From Seonamhaeicola sp. (GTDB taxonomy: Bacteria; Bacteroidota; Bacteroidia; Flavobacteriales; Flavobacteriaceae): DNA of 64,000 bases. The notes beneath the pieces are model-generated. The model had not been told where the DNA came from. It was given only the letters and a program-made list of their open reading frames with translations, and did no database searches. Position numbers and translations under genes: made by a program. Of the stretch, positions 52,340 to 62,800 are shown in pieces (within the stretch, counting starts at the first letter, position 1; the number at the start of each line of letters is the position of its first letter). The stretch spans positions 1 through 64,000 of the forward strand of contig NZ_JANQJQ010000006.1 in assembly GCF_028281565.1 (NCBI RefSeq). The letters are read 5' to 3'.

Positions 52340-52882
52340 TTATTCTACTTCTTTGTACAATTCATATAGTTCCATGTCCAAAGGGTTCTCTCCGGGAGGT
52401 GTGTGTTCGTTTTTTAAGGTTTTTATCCATGTAAAATTACAATTTTCAGCTACTTTAATACTTGGGAAGTTGTTTTTGTAAACGATAATTTGGAGAGTTT
52501 CTAATCCTAATTCATTAAAAGCATGGTTAGATAAGAAACTAATAGCCTGCGTAATTATACCCTGGCCTTCAGATTCATAATGAATGCAATAAGCGAATTC
52601 CCCTTGCTTTTTTGTCCAATCCAGTGATTTTAAATAGACTAACCCGATAAGCTTATTGGTTTCTTTTTGTTTAAGTGTGAATAGGAATTCTTCCTTTTCT
52701 TGAAATTGTCTTGCCTTCTTTTTAACAAAAAGGTTCGATAGGTCGGGTGTTAAATTTTGTGCTAAAGTTTTTGGGAAATAGTGTTTTAACCGGTCTTCAT
52801 TTGCAACTACAAAGTTACAAATATCCCAGGCATCTTGAATTTGAATAGGTTCTATATAGAAAGTTTCAAAGTCAAATAGCAT
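52340..52882 (-). CDS. GNAT-family N-acetyltransferase
   Basis: A 180-residue acetyltransferase related to the RimJ/RimL type. It would transfer an acetyl group from acetyl-CoA to an amine of a protein or small molecule. The acetyl-CoA pyrophosphate-binding loop is in the YESEGQGIITQAISFLSNHA stretch (about 102-121), followed by the typical LETLQIIVYKNNFPSIKVAE (about 127-146). The substrate cannot be predicted. It overlaps the EI24 gene by 11 bases. Confidence 0.87.
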   Translation of the reverse strand: MLFDFETFYIEPIQIQDAWDICNFVVANEDRLKHYFPKTLAQNLTPDLSNLFVKKKARQFQEKEEFLFTLKQKETNKLIGLVYLKSLDWTKKQGEFAYCIHYESEGQGIITQAISFLSNHAFNELGLETLQIIVYKNNFPSIKVAENCNFTWIKTLKNEHTPPGENPLDMELYELYKEVE

Positions 52883-53630
52883 CGGGTAAATTGTTTTTCA
52901 AATTTAAAGCTTCAACAGTCCTTACAGACGCTGCTGTTACTGAAAGGGGTAATACTAAAATAACACCAATGATCGGGATTAAAAGACATAATAAAAACAC
53001 AATACCATTTCCTATAGCTAATCCTCTGTTTTTTCTAACAAAGGCCAAGCTTTCGGTATATTTAAAGTGGCGTTCAAGGGTATAGTCCATATTACCAAAA
53101 CCGGCATAATAAGCTTGCATTAAAAACAGCAGGATGGTTGAAAATATATTGACTACAGGAATAAATTTCAGCAATAAAATAGGAATTGTAAGTAACAGTT
53201 CCATCAACAGGTTTCTAACATTAATACGAATACCGCGCCATAACTGTTGCATAAAAGACGTGTCTCTATGTGATTGCGCTTCAATACCTGTTAAATGTGC
53301 TTCAATCTTTTCGGAAACCGGACTCATAAACGGAGCCGATAATGCCATGATGATATGTTTATAAAGTATAAGCCCAATAACCAGCACAATTAATCCGCCA
53401 ATAAAAGCGCTTATTGAAGAGAAAGTCTCTTTGCCCCAATCCCAAACCCAGATTCTTGAAATAAAACCACCGATATTATCTGACAAACCATAAGCAGACC
53501 AAAAAATAATGATAAACGTAACAAAACTAATAGCCATGGGGATAACGAAAAACTTCCAGAGCTTTAGTCTTGATATTAGGCCGAAAGCACCGAAATATGC
53601 TTTAATGCCTGATGAAATATCTTTAATCAT
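52872..53630 (-). CDS. EI24-domain membrane protein
   Basis: A 252-residue inner-membrane protein of the EI24 family, in which E. coli CysZ (a sulfate permease) belongs. It has about four to six hydrophobic segments (starting near 25-50 and 73-100) and the family stretch LSAPFMSPVSEKIEAHLTG (about 95-113). Sulfate uptake is possible but unproven. It lies between hemE and the GNAT gene on the same strand. Confidence 0.83.
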   Translation of the reverse strand: MIKDISSGIKAYFGAFGLISRLKLWKFFVIPMAISFVTFIIIFWSAYGLSDNIGGFISRIWVWDWGKETFSSISAFIGGLIVLVIGLILYKHIIMALSAPFMSPVSEKIEAHLTGIEAQSHRDTSFMQQLWRGIRINVRNLLMELLLTIPILLLKFIPVVNIFSTILLFLMQAYYAGFGNMDYTLERHFKYTESLAFVRKNRGLAIGNGIVFLLCLLIPIIGVILVLPLSVTAASVRTVEALNLKNNLPDAI

Positions 53631-53640
53631 AACTATTTTT

Positions 53641-53673
53641 AGACCTGCCAGGTTTTAAAAACCTGGCAGGTCT
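53641..53673. repeat. Perfect 33-bp palindrome between hemE and the EI24 gene
   Basis: Left arm AGACCTGCCAGGTTTT, central A, and a right arm that is the exact complement. It differs from the copy at 42615 by one symmetric base pair change, showing that both arms have changed together. Confidence 0.88.
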
Positions 53674-53677
53674 TGGA

Positions 53678-54703
53678 TTACATGCTATATTCTTTTACTG
53701 CATCTATAAATGCTTTGGCATGGTCTAAGGGAATGTGAGGCAAAATGCCATGGCCAAGATTTACAATGTATTTGTCTTTACCAAATTCGTTGATCATTTG
53801 ATGTACCATTTTTTTGATTTCCGCAGGGGGCGATAGTAACCTCGCCGGATCAAAATTACCTTGTAGCGTTATATTGCCACCGGTTAAGTAGCGTGCATTT
53901 CTGGGTGAGCATGTCCAATCTACACCTAAGGCAGACGCATTACTTTTTGCCATATCACCAAGTGCAAACCAGCACCCTTTTCCAAAAGCAATTACCGGAG
54001 CATCGTCTTTTAAAGCCTCTATAATTTGGTTGATATACTGCCATGAGAATTCCTGATAATCTGTGGGCGATAACATGCCTCCCCAGGAATCGAATACTTG
54101 AACGGCATTACAACCGGCCTTTACTTTTTCTTTTAAATAGGCAATGGTAGTATCGGTTATTTTCTGGAGCATTTGATGTGCCGCTACCGGATTTGTAAAA
54201 CAAAATTCCTTGGCTTTATCAAAGGTTTTACTACCCTGTCCTTGTACACAGTAGCATAAAATGGTCCAGGGAGAGCCGGCAAAGCCAATTAAAGGGATCT
54301 CATCATTCAATAACTCTTTGGTGGCTTTTATGGCTTGATATACATAATCTAATGCTTCCGTTACATCCGGAACTATGACGTTATCAACATCTTTTTGAGA
54401 ACGAACCGGATTGGGTAAGTAAGGGCCAAAGTTTGGCTTCATTTGCACCTCAATATTCATGGCCTGCGGAATCACCAAAATATCGCTGAATAAAATAGCG
54501 GCATCCATACCGTACCGACGGATAGGCTGCACGGTGATTTCACTGGCCAATTCAGGAGTTCTGCAACGGGTGAAAAAATCGTATTTCTCACGAATAGCCA
54601 TAAACTCCGGGAGGTAGCGCCCGGCCTGACGCATCATCCAAACAGGTGGACGGTCTACCGTTTCACCTTGTAATGCTCTTAAAAATAAATCGTTCTTTAT
54701 CAT
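53678..54703 (-). CDS. hemE: Uroporphyrinogen decarboxylase
   Basis: Decarboxylates the four acetate side chains of uroporphyrinogen III to give coproporphyrinogen III, the HemF substrate. The 341-residue enzyme shows the signature [17 protein letters not shown] (about 18-34), with the catalytic Asp in LFSDILVIP (about 71-79), and [16 protein letters not shown] (about 143-158). Full-length. It sits between hemCD and EI24, with repeats on both sides. Confidence 0.97.
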   Translation of the reverse strand: MIKNDLFLRALQGETVDRPPVWMMRQAGRYLPEFMAIREKYDFFTRCRTPELASEITVQPIRRYGMDAAILFSDILVIPQAMNIEVQMKPNFGPYLPNPVRSQKDVDNVIVPDVTEALDYVYQAIKATKELLNDEIPLIGFAGSPWTILCYCVQGQGSKTFDKAKEFCFTNPVAAHQMLQKITDTTIAYLKEKVKAGCNAVQVFDSWGGMLSPTDYQEFSWQYINQIIEALKDDAPVIAFGKGCWFALGDMAKSNASALGVDWTCSPRNARYLTGGNITLQGNFDPARLLSPPAEIKKMVHQMINEFGKDKYIVNLGHGILPHIPLDHAKAFIDAVKEYSM

Positions 54704-54714
54704 AATTTCTTTTT

Positions 54715-54802
54715 GTCATTACGAATCACGCTTTTGGCGTGATGTGGCAATCTGTTAATCATGTTGGAGAGATTACCACGTCACTGCGTTCCTCGTAATG
54801 AC
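54715..54802. repeat. Long REP-pair between hemCD and hemE
   Basis: The outer arms GTCATTACGA and TCGTAATGAC are perfect complements. The left hairpin contains CACGCTTTTGGCGTG, and the inner edges are AATCT on the left and AGATT on the right. It has the same architecture as 2804, 11239 and 50709 but a different stem sequence. Confidence 0.85.
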
Positions 54803-54812
54803 GCTTTAATAT

Positions 54813-56387
54813 TTACACATAATGCGCATTCACCAATTCAATGACACTTTCAACTGTTGGTACTTTGGCAACCCTGACATCTTTAAACTTTTTTCTGGCT
54901 TCTTTTGCTGTGGTTTCCCCAATACAAAAAGCTATGCCTTCGGCATCATTTTTTTGCAAATAACTCTGAACCGTTGATGGACTATAAAACATAATGTTTT
55001 TTACGGAGTCATCAACTTTTACGGCATCAAACTTAGTTTGATACGCTTCAACCTCATTTACTTTAATATGATTAGCGTCAAGTATCGTTGGCAGGTCATC
55101 CAATCTTAAATTGCTACAGAAATATGTGACTTCGGTGCCTTCAATAAATTCCACTAAATATTCTGCAAGTGCTTTAGCATTTTTTTCGGTATGGATGACT
55201 TTTCCAATTTTGTTTTCAACCAGGCGTTTGGTGCGTCTGCCTACACAATAGATATTCTTAAACTTTAACGCTTCTTTTGAAAAATTGGTCAGTAAAGCAT
55301 CAACAGCATTTTTACTGGTGATGATGACGTTTTCAATTTCGTCCTTTACAACGTGCTTATGAATTCTGTTCGGATTCGTTTTTATAAAATCAGAACTTTT
55401 AGAAACCACCTTTTCATTAAATAATAATCGTTGATCTTCGGTTAATGATTTCGTGGAAAATACGTTCGTTTTTTTAGAGCCGTTTTTAATGTCATCCATT
55501 AAACGTTTCCCGCCTCTTTCAATAATATAATCTGAAGCGTATGAAGCTATATCATGATGATTTCCTAATTTTTCAACTCTTGTAACTTCAATTTTTTTTG
55601 AACCGTCTTTACTTAACAACACGCCTTTAAAAGACACCTCATCGTCTTTAATTCTCGCCAAAGCTCCAATTGGTGCGGTACAACCGCCTTCCAATTTATT
55701 TAAAAACTCACGTTCAATGGTTGTACAGATCTCAGTTTCTTCATGATTTAATTGGGAGCAGGCTTCAACGGCAAAATCATTCTCTCCTAAAGCAGCAATC
55801 ATAATGGCACCTTGAGCAGGCGCAGGGATCATCCAGCTTAAGTTGATAGATTCATCAGGCCTAATGCCAATTCTGCCAATACCTGCAGCGGCAAAAATAG
55901 CCCCGTTCCAATCTTTATCTTTTAATTTTTGAAGACGTGAATTCACATTCCCTCTTAAATCAACGATGGTATGTGTTGGATAGCGGTTAAGCCATTGTGC
56001 TCTTCGGCGTAAACTGCCTGTGGCTATTACCGCTTCTTTAGCACCTAAAAACTCTTCGTTATGTTTAAAAACCAAAGTATCATTAACATTGCCTCGTTTC
56101 AACACCGCCACCTGAACAATACCCTTTGGTAAAATAGTGGGAACATCTTTTAAAGAATGCACTGCAATGTCAGCATCGTGGTTTAATAAAGCAATGTCTA
56201 ATGTTCTGGTGAAAATACCGGTAATTCCCAATTCGTAAAGTGGTTTATCCAGAACAATATCGCCGGTAGATTTAACCGGAACCAGTTCTGTTTTGTAGCC
56301 TAAATTTTCAAGTTGTTGTTGTACGGTTTTGGCTTGCCATAGTGCCAATTCACTATCGCGCGTACCAATTTTAATGACTTTAGACAT
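54813..56387 (-). CDS. hemC: Fused porphobilinogen deaminase / uroporphyrinogen III synthase
   Basis: Two consecutive heme enzymes in one 524-residue chain. Residues about 1-300 are HemC: IGTRDSELALWQA at the start, RGNVNSRL (about 145-152), and the dipyrromethane cofactor Cys236 in EGGCTAPIG. Residues about 310-524 are HemD-like (poorly conserved, with SKNAVDALL, FCSNLR and a YSPSTVQSYL stretch), which cyclises hydroxymethylbilane to uroporphyrinogen III. A fusion would channel the unstable intermediate. It overlaps hemA by 8 bases and has a REP pair downstream. The fusion itself is clear; HemD activity follows from the family. Confidence 0.93.
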   Translation of the reverse strand: MSKVIKIGTRDSELALWQAKTVQQQLENLGYKTELVPVKSTGDIVLDKPLYELGITGIFTRTLDIALLNHDADIAVHSLKDVPTILPKGIVQVAVLKRGNVNDTLVFKHNEEFLGAKEAVIATGSLRRRAQWLNRYPTHTIVDLRGNVNSRLQKLKDKDWNGAIFAAAGIGRIGIRPDESINLSWMIPAPAQGAIMIAALGENDFAVEACSQLNHEETEICTTIEREFLNKLEGGCTAPIGALARIKDDEVSFKGVLLSKDGSKKIEVTRVEKLGNHHDIASYASDYIIERGGKRLMDDIKNGSKKTNVFSTKSLTEDQRLLFNEKVVSKSSDFIKTNPNRIHKHVVKDEIENVIITSKNAVDALLTNFSKEALKFKNIYCVGRRTKRLVENKIGKVIHTEKNAKALAEYLVEFIEGTEVTYFCSNLRLDDLPTILDANHIKVNEVEAYQTKFDAVKVDDSVKNIMFYSPSTVQSYLQKNDAEGIAFCIGETTAKEARKKFKDVRVAKVPTVESVIELVNAHYV

Positions 56388-57645
56388 TGGCTTTAGGAGA
56401 TTCTTCTAGCTGAAACACTTTTTTTATCAGTTCCAGACTATCATCTGTAGAACTATTATCATCTTTTAAATGATGCGCAAAATGATTAGTAATTTTTTGA
56501 ATGATATTATTACTGATTATTTCGGCTTGTTTTTCATTAAAGTCCGATAATTTTTTGCGTTGTGTATCTAATTCTGCAGTGGCAAAATCGGCAAGTTTAT
56601 GTTTTAAAGCTTTAATAGTTGGTGCAAACTTTCGGGTCTCCAACCAACTGTTAAACTCTTCGTTAATTTCTTCTATAATACTTTGGGCATGTGGAATATG
56701 GGCCTTACGCTTTTCTAAGGTCTCATCGGTCATTTGAGACAGGTGGTCCAGATGAACTAAAGTTACGTTATCTAACTCCTGAACGTTTTCATTTACGTTT
56801 TTAGGAATAGACAGATCTAAAATCAACAATGGTTTTTGAGACTGAATAATATGCTTGTCTATAGTAGGCCTATGGGCGCCAGTTGCCACAATGAGAATGT
56901 CAGAGTTACTGATTTCTTCCTGCAAATTGGCATAATCTTTTACCACCAAATTAAATTTGCCAGCTATTCTTTCGGCTTTGTCTTTAGTTCTGTTGATAAG
57001 TGTAATATGCTCATTTTTGGTATGCTTTACCAGATTTTCACAGGTGTTTCGTCCTATTTTACCGGTGCCGAATAATAAAATATTCTTATCGGAAACATGT
57101 TCGATATTTTTTAAGATATATTGGACCGAGGCAAAAGACACTGAAGTGGCTCCTGAAGACAGTTCCGTTTCGGTTTTAATACGCTTGCTGGCCTGGATAA
57201 CCGCATTTACCAAACGTTCGATAAACGGATTTAGCAAATCGTTTTTCTTAGACAGAATGGCACTGGATTTAAGCTGACTGATAATTTCAAAATCACCAAG
57301 GATCTGACTGTCTAATCCGGAACCAACTTTAAACATATGGCCAATAGCTTCTTTGTTCTTATAAACGTAAGCTACTTTTTGGAATTCGTCTACGGTGCCT
57401 TCGGTATTATCGCAAAGTAATTTTATAAGTTGGAAGGGGTGCTCTGCAAAACCATAAATTTCGGTTCTGTTACAAGTAGAAGTTACTACCAAACTTTCAA
57501 TGTGGTTGTCTTTGGCTTGTTGTAACAATGTGAGTCTTGCATCATCACTTAAACTAAAATGACCACGAATGACAGCATCGGCTTTTTTGTAGCTTAAACC
57601 AATGGCATAAAAGTTCCTGCTTCTTGAAATGTTATACTTATGCAT
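56380..57645 (-). CDS. hemA: Glutamyl-tRNA reductase
   Basis: First enzyme of the C5 heme pathway; reduces glutamyl-tRNA to glutamate-1-semialdehyde using NADPH. The 421 residues contain the catalytic Cys in TSTCNRTEIYG (about 56-66), GSGLDSQILGDFEIISQLK (about 113-131) and the nucleotide-binding GTGKIGRNTCENL (about 196-208). The C-terminal dimerisation helices are present. It heads the minus-strand heme run and is divergent from the AraC regulator. The partner HemL is not in the window. Confidence 0.97.
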   Translation of the reverse strand: MHKYNISRSRNFYAIGLSYKKADAVIRGHFSLSDDARLTLLQQAKDNHIESLVVTSTCNRTEIYGFAEHPFQLIKLLCDNTEGTVDEFQKVAYVYKNKEAIGHMFKVGSGLDSQILGDFEIISQLKSSAILSKKNDLLNPFIERLVNAVIQASKRIKTETELSSGATSVSFASVQYILKNIEHVSDKNILLFGTGKIGRNTCENLVKHTKNEHITLINRTKDKAERIAGKFNLVVKDYANLQEEISNSDILIVATGAHRPTIDKHIIQSQKPLLILDLSIPKNVNENVQELDNVTLVHLDHLSQMTDETLEKRKAHIPHAQSIIEEINEEFNSWLETRKFAPTIKALKHKLADFATAELDTQRKKLSDFNEKQAEIISNNIIQKITNHFAHHLKDDNSSTDDSLELIKKVFQLEESPKANV

Positions 57646-57667
57646 GTTATTACCTGACTTCGGGGAA

Positions 57668-57675
57668 CAAAAATA
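57668..57675 (-). promoter_or_regulatory. -7 promoter box for hemA
   Basis: On the minus strand it reads TATTTTTG, matching TAnnTTTG, 23 bases before the hemA ATG. The 191-base divergent gap to the AraC gene is AT-rich and would also hold any regulator sites. Confidence 0.5.
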
Positions 57676-57836
57676 GAATCATCATTCAAAAAAAAATAAC
57701 GCTCAAAGAACTTTTAGTATCGTTTTAAGTTTTTTAATGATATTTTGTAAAAAAATATGATAAATGTCATATTTTTACAGTAAAATTGGCAGTTTTCAAT
57801 GTTCTAATCTAGAACGAATCTAAATAAAATAAAAAA

Positions 57837-58733
57837 ATGAGTGAAGAAATTGATGTAAAAAGTGTCGCTGAAAGTACTTTTGAGGAGACAAGTGTAGATG
57901 AAGGCTTTTTGGTTTTAACGTTTAAGAACGATAAAAATGTCGCTCAAAGTATTGCTAAAGAGATTAATAGCGATTATATACAGTTTCACTTTTGCGTAAA
58001 AGGCGCCACCAAGTTCATATTCAATCAGGGGCGTTATGCTTTAGATATTCATGAGGAAAATTCGTTATTGCTTTACAATCCGCAACGTGAACTTCCTATT
58101 AACCTTCAGGTGGAGTCTAAATCCTGGATAGTTTCTATTTTGATTTCCATAAAGAAGTTTCACGGGTTATTCTCCTCGGAGGCGGATCATATTTCGTTTT
58201 TAAATGATGATAATAAAGACAAAAAATATTATAAAGACGGGGTTATTTCGCCTTCTATGGCTATCGTGTTAAATCAGCTTATCAATTACAACTTAAACAA
58301 CTCCATTAAACACATTTATTTTAAAGGAAAGGCCTATGAATTATTGAGTTTGTATTTTAACCGTAGTGAAGATGCCGATATAGAGCAATGTCCTTTTTTG
58401 GTTGATGAAGCCAATGTCATTAAGATTAGAAAAGCAAAAGACATAGTCGTGGCCCGTATGGCGGAACCACCAAGTTTACAGGAATTAGCTGATGAAATAG
58501 GATTAAGCCTAAAAAAACTTAAAGAGGGTTTTAAGCAAATTTACGGTGATTCTGTGTTTAGTTTTCTGTTCGATTATAAAATGGAGGTGGCCAGAAAACT
58601 ATTGGAAGCCGGGAACGATAATGTAAATGAAGTGGGCCATAAGGTTGGTTATAGTACGGCGAGTCATTTTATTGCTGCTTTTAAAAAGAAATACGGAACG
58701 ACTCCTAAAAAGTATATAATGTCCTTAAATTAG
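57837..58733 (+). CDS. AraC-family transcriptional regulator beside hemA and hemH
   Basis: A 298-residue regulator. The C-terminal AraC DNA-binding domain (about 200-298) has two helix-turn-helix parts: PPSLQELADEIGLSLKKLKE, and then VGHKVGYSTASHFIAAFKKKYG with the usual ending. The N-terminal part (about 25-180) is beta-rich (HFCVKGATKFIFNQGRYALD) and may be a cupin-like effector domain. It is divergent from hemA and 51 bases upstream of the hemH ATG, so heme regulation is a natural hypothesis. No effector is known. Confidence 0.9.
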   Translation: MSEEIDVKSVAESTFEETSVDEGFLVLTFKNDKNVAQSIAKEINSDYIQFHFCVKGATKFIFNQGRYALDIHEENSLLLYNPQRELPINLQVESKSWIVSILISIKKFHGLFSSEADHISFLNDDNKDKKYYKDGVISPSMAIVLNQLINYNLNNSIKHIYFKGKAYELLSLYFNRSEDADIEQCPFLVDEANVIKIRKAKDIVVARMAEPPSLQELADEIGLSLKKLKEGFKQIYGDSVFSFLFDYKMEVARKLLEAGNDNVNEVGHKVGYSTASHFIAAFKKKYGTTPKKYIMSLN

Positions 58734-58759
58734 TTATAGTTATTGTATAAATAGTGTTG

Positions 58760-58767
58760 TATTTTTG
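58760..58767 (+). promoter_or_regulatory. -7 promoter box for hemH
   Basis: TATTTTTG matches TAnnTTTG and overlaps the GTG at 58767 that could otherwise start the frame. The ATG at 58785 lies 17 bases further on and is therefore the better start. Confidence 0.5.
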
Positions 58768-58784
58768 TGCTTCAAAAAACTTAT

Positions 58785-59801
58785 ATGAAAGGCGTTCTAC
58801 TTGTAAACCTGGGCTCTCCGGATAGTCCTGAACCTAAAGATGTAAAAAAGTATCTGGGGGAATTTTTAATGGACGAGCGTGTTATTGATATTCCCTATAC
58901 GGCCAGAGCTTTACTGGTAAGAGGTATTATTTTGAAGACACGCCCAAAAGCCTCGGCGGCAGCCTATAAAAAAATATGGTGGGACGAAGGGTCTCCGCTT
59001 ATTGTGATTTCTGAACGACTTCAAGGTAAAATTCAGGAACAAGTTGATATGCCTGTGGCATTGGCCATGCGTTACGGAAGTATGACCATTGAAAAAGGCT
59101 TGCGGGAATTAGTGGATAAAGGTGTTGATGAGGTGTTGTTATTTCCATTGTATCCACAATTCGCTATGGCCACTACAGAGACCATTTTGGTTAAAGCCGA
59201 AGCATTAAGAGACATGCATTTTCCCAATTTAAAAATTGAGTCGGTTCCCGCATTTTACAATAAAGCAGACTATATAGAAGTGCTTTCAAATTCCATAAAG
59301 CGCTATTTGGAAGGGAAAAATTATGAGCATTTATTATTCTCATACCACGGGGTGCCGGAGCGTCATATTAGAAAAAGTGATGTCACCAAATCGCACTGTA
59401 AAATAGATGGTAAGTGTTGTGTAACACCAAGTGATGCTCATGCGTTTTGCTACCGGCACCAGTGTTTGGAAGTTACCAGATTGGTGGCCGAAAAATTACA
59501 ACTTAAAGAAGGCACCTATTCAACATCGTACCAATCGCGTTTAGGGTTTGACCCCTGGCTACAACCTTATACCGATAGAACCATTGAGCGTTTAGGAAAA
59601 CAAGGCATTAAGAACATGGCTATTGTAACACCAGCTTTTGTAAGCGATTGCCTGGAAACGCTTGAAGAAATAGCCATGGAAGGCCAGGAAATTTTCCATG
59701 AAATGGGGGGTGACGAATTTATCACTATTCCCTGCTTAAATGACGATTCCGATTTTGTAAATTTATTATCTAAGTGGCTTAATGAATGGAGTGAGACATA
59801 A
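58785..59801 (+). CDS. hemH: Ferrochelatase
   Basis: Inserts Fe(II) into protoporphyrin IX to make heme. The frame opens at a GTG (58767), but the ATG at 58785 gives the normal start MKGVLLVNLGSPDSPEPKDV and 338 residues. Active-site His is in LFSYHGVPERHIRKSD (about 184-199). Further features are a Cys-rich stretch (CKIDGKCC and CYRHQC), YSTSYQSRLG and PAFVSDCLETLEE near the C-terminus. The Cys set at about 203-225 could bind an iron-sulfur cluster, as some ferrochelatases do. It is preceded by the AraC regulator on the same strand. Confidence 0.96.
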   Translation: MKGVLLVNLGSPDSPEPKDVKKYLGEFLMDERVIDIPYTARALLVRGIILKTRPKASAAAYKKIWWDEGSPLIVISERLQGKIQEQVDMPVALAMRYGSMTIEKGLRELVDKGVDEVLLFPLYPQFAMATTETILVKAEALRDMHFPNLKIESVPAFYNKADYIEVLSNSIKRYLEGKNYEHLLFSYHGVPERHIRKSDVTKSHCKIDGKCCVTPSDAHAFCYRHQCLEVTRLVAEKLQLKEGTYSTSYQSRLGFDPWLQPYTDRTIERLGKQGIKNMAIVTPAFVSDCLETLEEIAMEGQEIFHEMGGDEFITIPCLNDDSDFVNLLSKWLNEWSET

Positions 59802-59878
59802 AACAACTTTAATAAGGTATTTAAACTGTAACTTTTAATCCTTATTTTTAGTGTCCTATAATCAAGCCAAATTCCATT

Positions 59879-62800
59879 ATGCGATTTTCAATCCTTACTT
59901 TATTGTTTTTTCTATTCCTGGGAGAGACTGCTCAGACGTATGCTCAAAACTTTAACGAAGAAGCTTATAGTGCTTTAGAATATAGGCTTTTGGGGCCTTT
60001 TAGAGGAGGACGAAGTGCTGCGGTTACGGGAGTACCCAATAAGCCTAATTTGTATTATTTTGGAGCTACCGGTGGAGGCATCTGGAAAACTACAAATGGC
60101 GGACGTGAATGGGAAAATATTTCTGATGGCTTTTTTGGTGGAAGTATCGGAGCGATTTCGGTATCCAAATCAGATCCAAACGTTATGTATGTTGGTGGTG
60201 GAGAGAAAACAGTGAGAGGTAATGTTTCATCGGGTTATGGGATCTGGAAATCTGTTGATGCGGGAAAAACATGGAAAGCCTCAGGTTTAAAGAATTCAAG
60301 GCATGTCCCCAGAATAGCCATTCACCCAACAAACCCGGATATTGTTTACGCAGGTGTTTTAGGTAATATTTATAAACCTACTCAGGATAGAGGTGTTTAT
60401 AAGTCTGTTGATGGAGGTGAGACCTGGGAAAAGATCCTGTTTTCAAATGAACATGCCGGTGTGGTTGACTTAATAATGGATTCAACCAATGTGCGTATTA
60501 TATATGCTTCTACCTGGAGAGTAAAAAGAACACCATATAGTTTGAGTTCGGGAGGCGAAGGTTCGGCACTTTGGAAAAGTACGGATAGCGGGAAAACATG
60601 GAAAGAAATATCCACTAACGAAGGATTCCCAACAGGTATTTTAGGAATCATCGGCGTTACTGTTTCTCCGGTTAATAATCAACGGGTATGGGCCATGGTA
60701 GAAAATAAAGATAAAGGCGGTTTATACAGAAGTGATGACGGCGGGAAAACCTGGGAACAGGTTAATGACGAACGCAAATTGCGTCAACGTGCCTGGTATT
60801 ATACGAGGGTTTATGCCGATACCAAAGATGTAGATGTAGTATACGTTTTGAATGTTAGATACCACAAAAGTACTAATGGCGGAAAAACATTCAGTACACA
60901 TGTAGCGCCTCATGGAGATCATCATGACTTGTGGATTGCTCCCGAAAACCCCAATAGAATGATCATTGGTGACGATGGTGGAGCCCAGGTAACTTACGAC
61001 GGCGGAGCAACCTGGAGTACATATCATAACCAACCAACATCACAGTTTTACCGTGTTACCACCGATAATCATTTTCCATACCGGATCTATGTAGCACAAC
61101 AGGATAATACAACCATTAGGATTCCGCATCGTACTAATGGGAACGATATAGATGAAGACGATTGGGAAAGCACCGCAGGAGGTGAGTCGGCGCATATAGC
61201 TATTGATCCTGAAGATAATGATATTGTCTATGGAGGCAGTTATGGCGGTTTTCTAACGCGTGTCAATCATAAAAGAAATACAAGAAGAGCTATTAATGTA
61301 TGGCCGGATAATCCTTTAGGGCATGGTGCCGAAGGTATGAAATATAGATTTCAGTGGAATTTCCCCATTATATTTTCCAAACACAATCCGGATCGGTTAT
61401 ATACGTTTTCGCAACACGTTCATGTTTCCGAAAATGAAGGACAGTCCTGGAAGATCATTAGCCCTGATTTAACGAGGAACGACCCTGAAAAATTGAAATC
61501 TTCAGGAGGGCCTATTACCAAAGACAATACCGCCGTAGAGTATTACTGTACCATTTTTGCAGCCCAGGAATCCGCCTTAAAAGAAGGCTTAATTTGGGTT
61601 GGAAGTGATGATGGTTTAATTCATATGACCCGTGATGGCGGAGCAACCTGGGACAATATTACACCAAAAGGAATGCCGGAATGGATGATGATCAATAGTA
61701 TCGAGCCCAGTGTATTTGATGCAGGCACCTGTTATGTTGCCGGCACAAAATATAAAACGGGAGATTTTGCACCCTATTTATATAAAACGACCGATTACGG
61801 TAAATCCTGGACTAAAATTACCAATGGCATAAATCCGGAACATTTTACACGAGTGGTCAGAGAAGATCCAAAGCATAAAGGATTACTTTATGCCGGTATG
61901 GAAACGGGCATGTATATATCTTTTGATGATGGGAAAAACTGGAAACCCTTTCAACTCAACTTGCCTATAGTTCCCATCACCGATGTCACTGTTAAGGACA
62001 ATAGTTTAATTGTAGCAACACAGGGAAGGAGTTTATGGATAATTGATGATTTAACGGTAATACACCAGCTGTATAATCTGGATCTAAGTGGAGATGTATT
62101 ATTTCAGCCTAAGGATGCTTACAGAATGCGAGGAAGCTCTAAGAAGGACAGTAAGACCTCCGGAACCAATCTTCCTAATGGCGTTATTACCTATTTTAAT
62201 CTAAAAGATTTTAATAAAGAGAAAGACACTGTATCCTTAACGTATTTTGATATTAAAGGTGATACCATTAAAACATTTAGCACAAAAAATAAAAAGAAAG
62301 ATAAGCTGGAAGTAAAAAAAGGCGCTAATCAGTTTGTTTGGGATATGGCTTATGAAGGCGCAGAAAAAGTAGAGGGCATGATTTTATGGTCAACGAATCT
62401 AAATGGTCCAAAAGCTATTCCGGGTGATTACAAATTAACCCTAAATGTAAATGGCAAAAGTATTTCCCAGCCATTTAAAATATTAGCAGACCCGAGAGCG
62501 GAGGGTAGTGAAGAAGACCTTAAAAAGCAATTTGATTTTATTATTGATGTGAACAAAACCATTGATAATGCCCACAAAACGATTAAAAAAATAAGACATA
62601 TTAACAAGCAATTAGGCGCATTTGAATTGCAGTATAAAAACGATGCCTCTGTGAAAGAACTGGTGGATAAGGCAAAGGAGTTAAAAAAGGAATTTACCAA
62701 AATTGAGGAGGCTTTGTACCAAACTAAAAACAGAAGCATCCAGGATCCTTTAAATTTCCCCATTCGTTTAACTAATAAGCTTGGTCATTTAAATGCATTG

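Noticed and set aside
53641-53673. Rho-independent terminator for the EI24 gene or hemE
   Set aside because: It is a perfect palindrome with a twin at 42615, and no T-run follows the stem on either strand beyond the T bases inside the stem; a repeat is the better call, although it may still affect transcript ends.
54715-54802. tRNA-like or small RNA structure between hemE and hemCD
   Set aside because: The fold is an inverted repeat with GTCAT/ATGAC ends shared with other copies, not a cloverleaf, and no anticodon arm is present.
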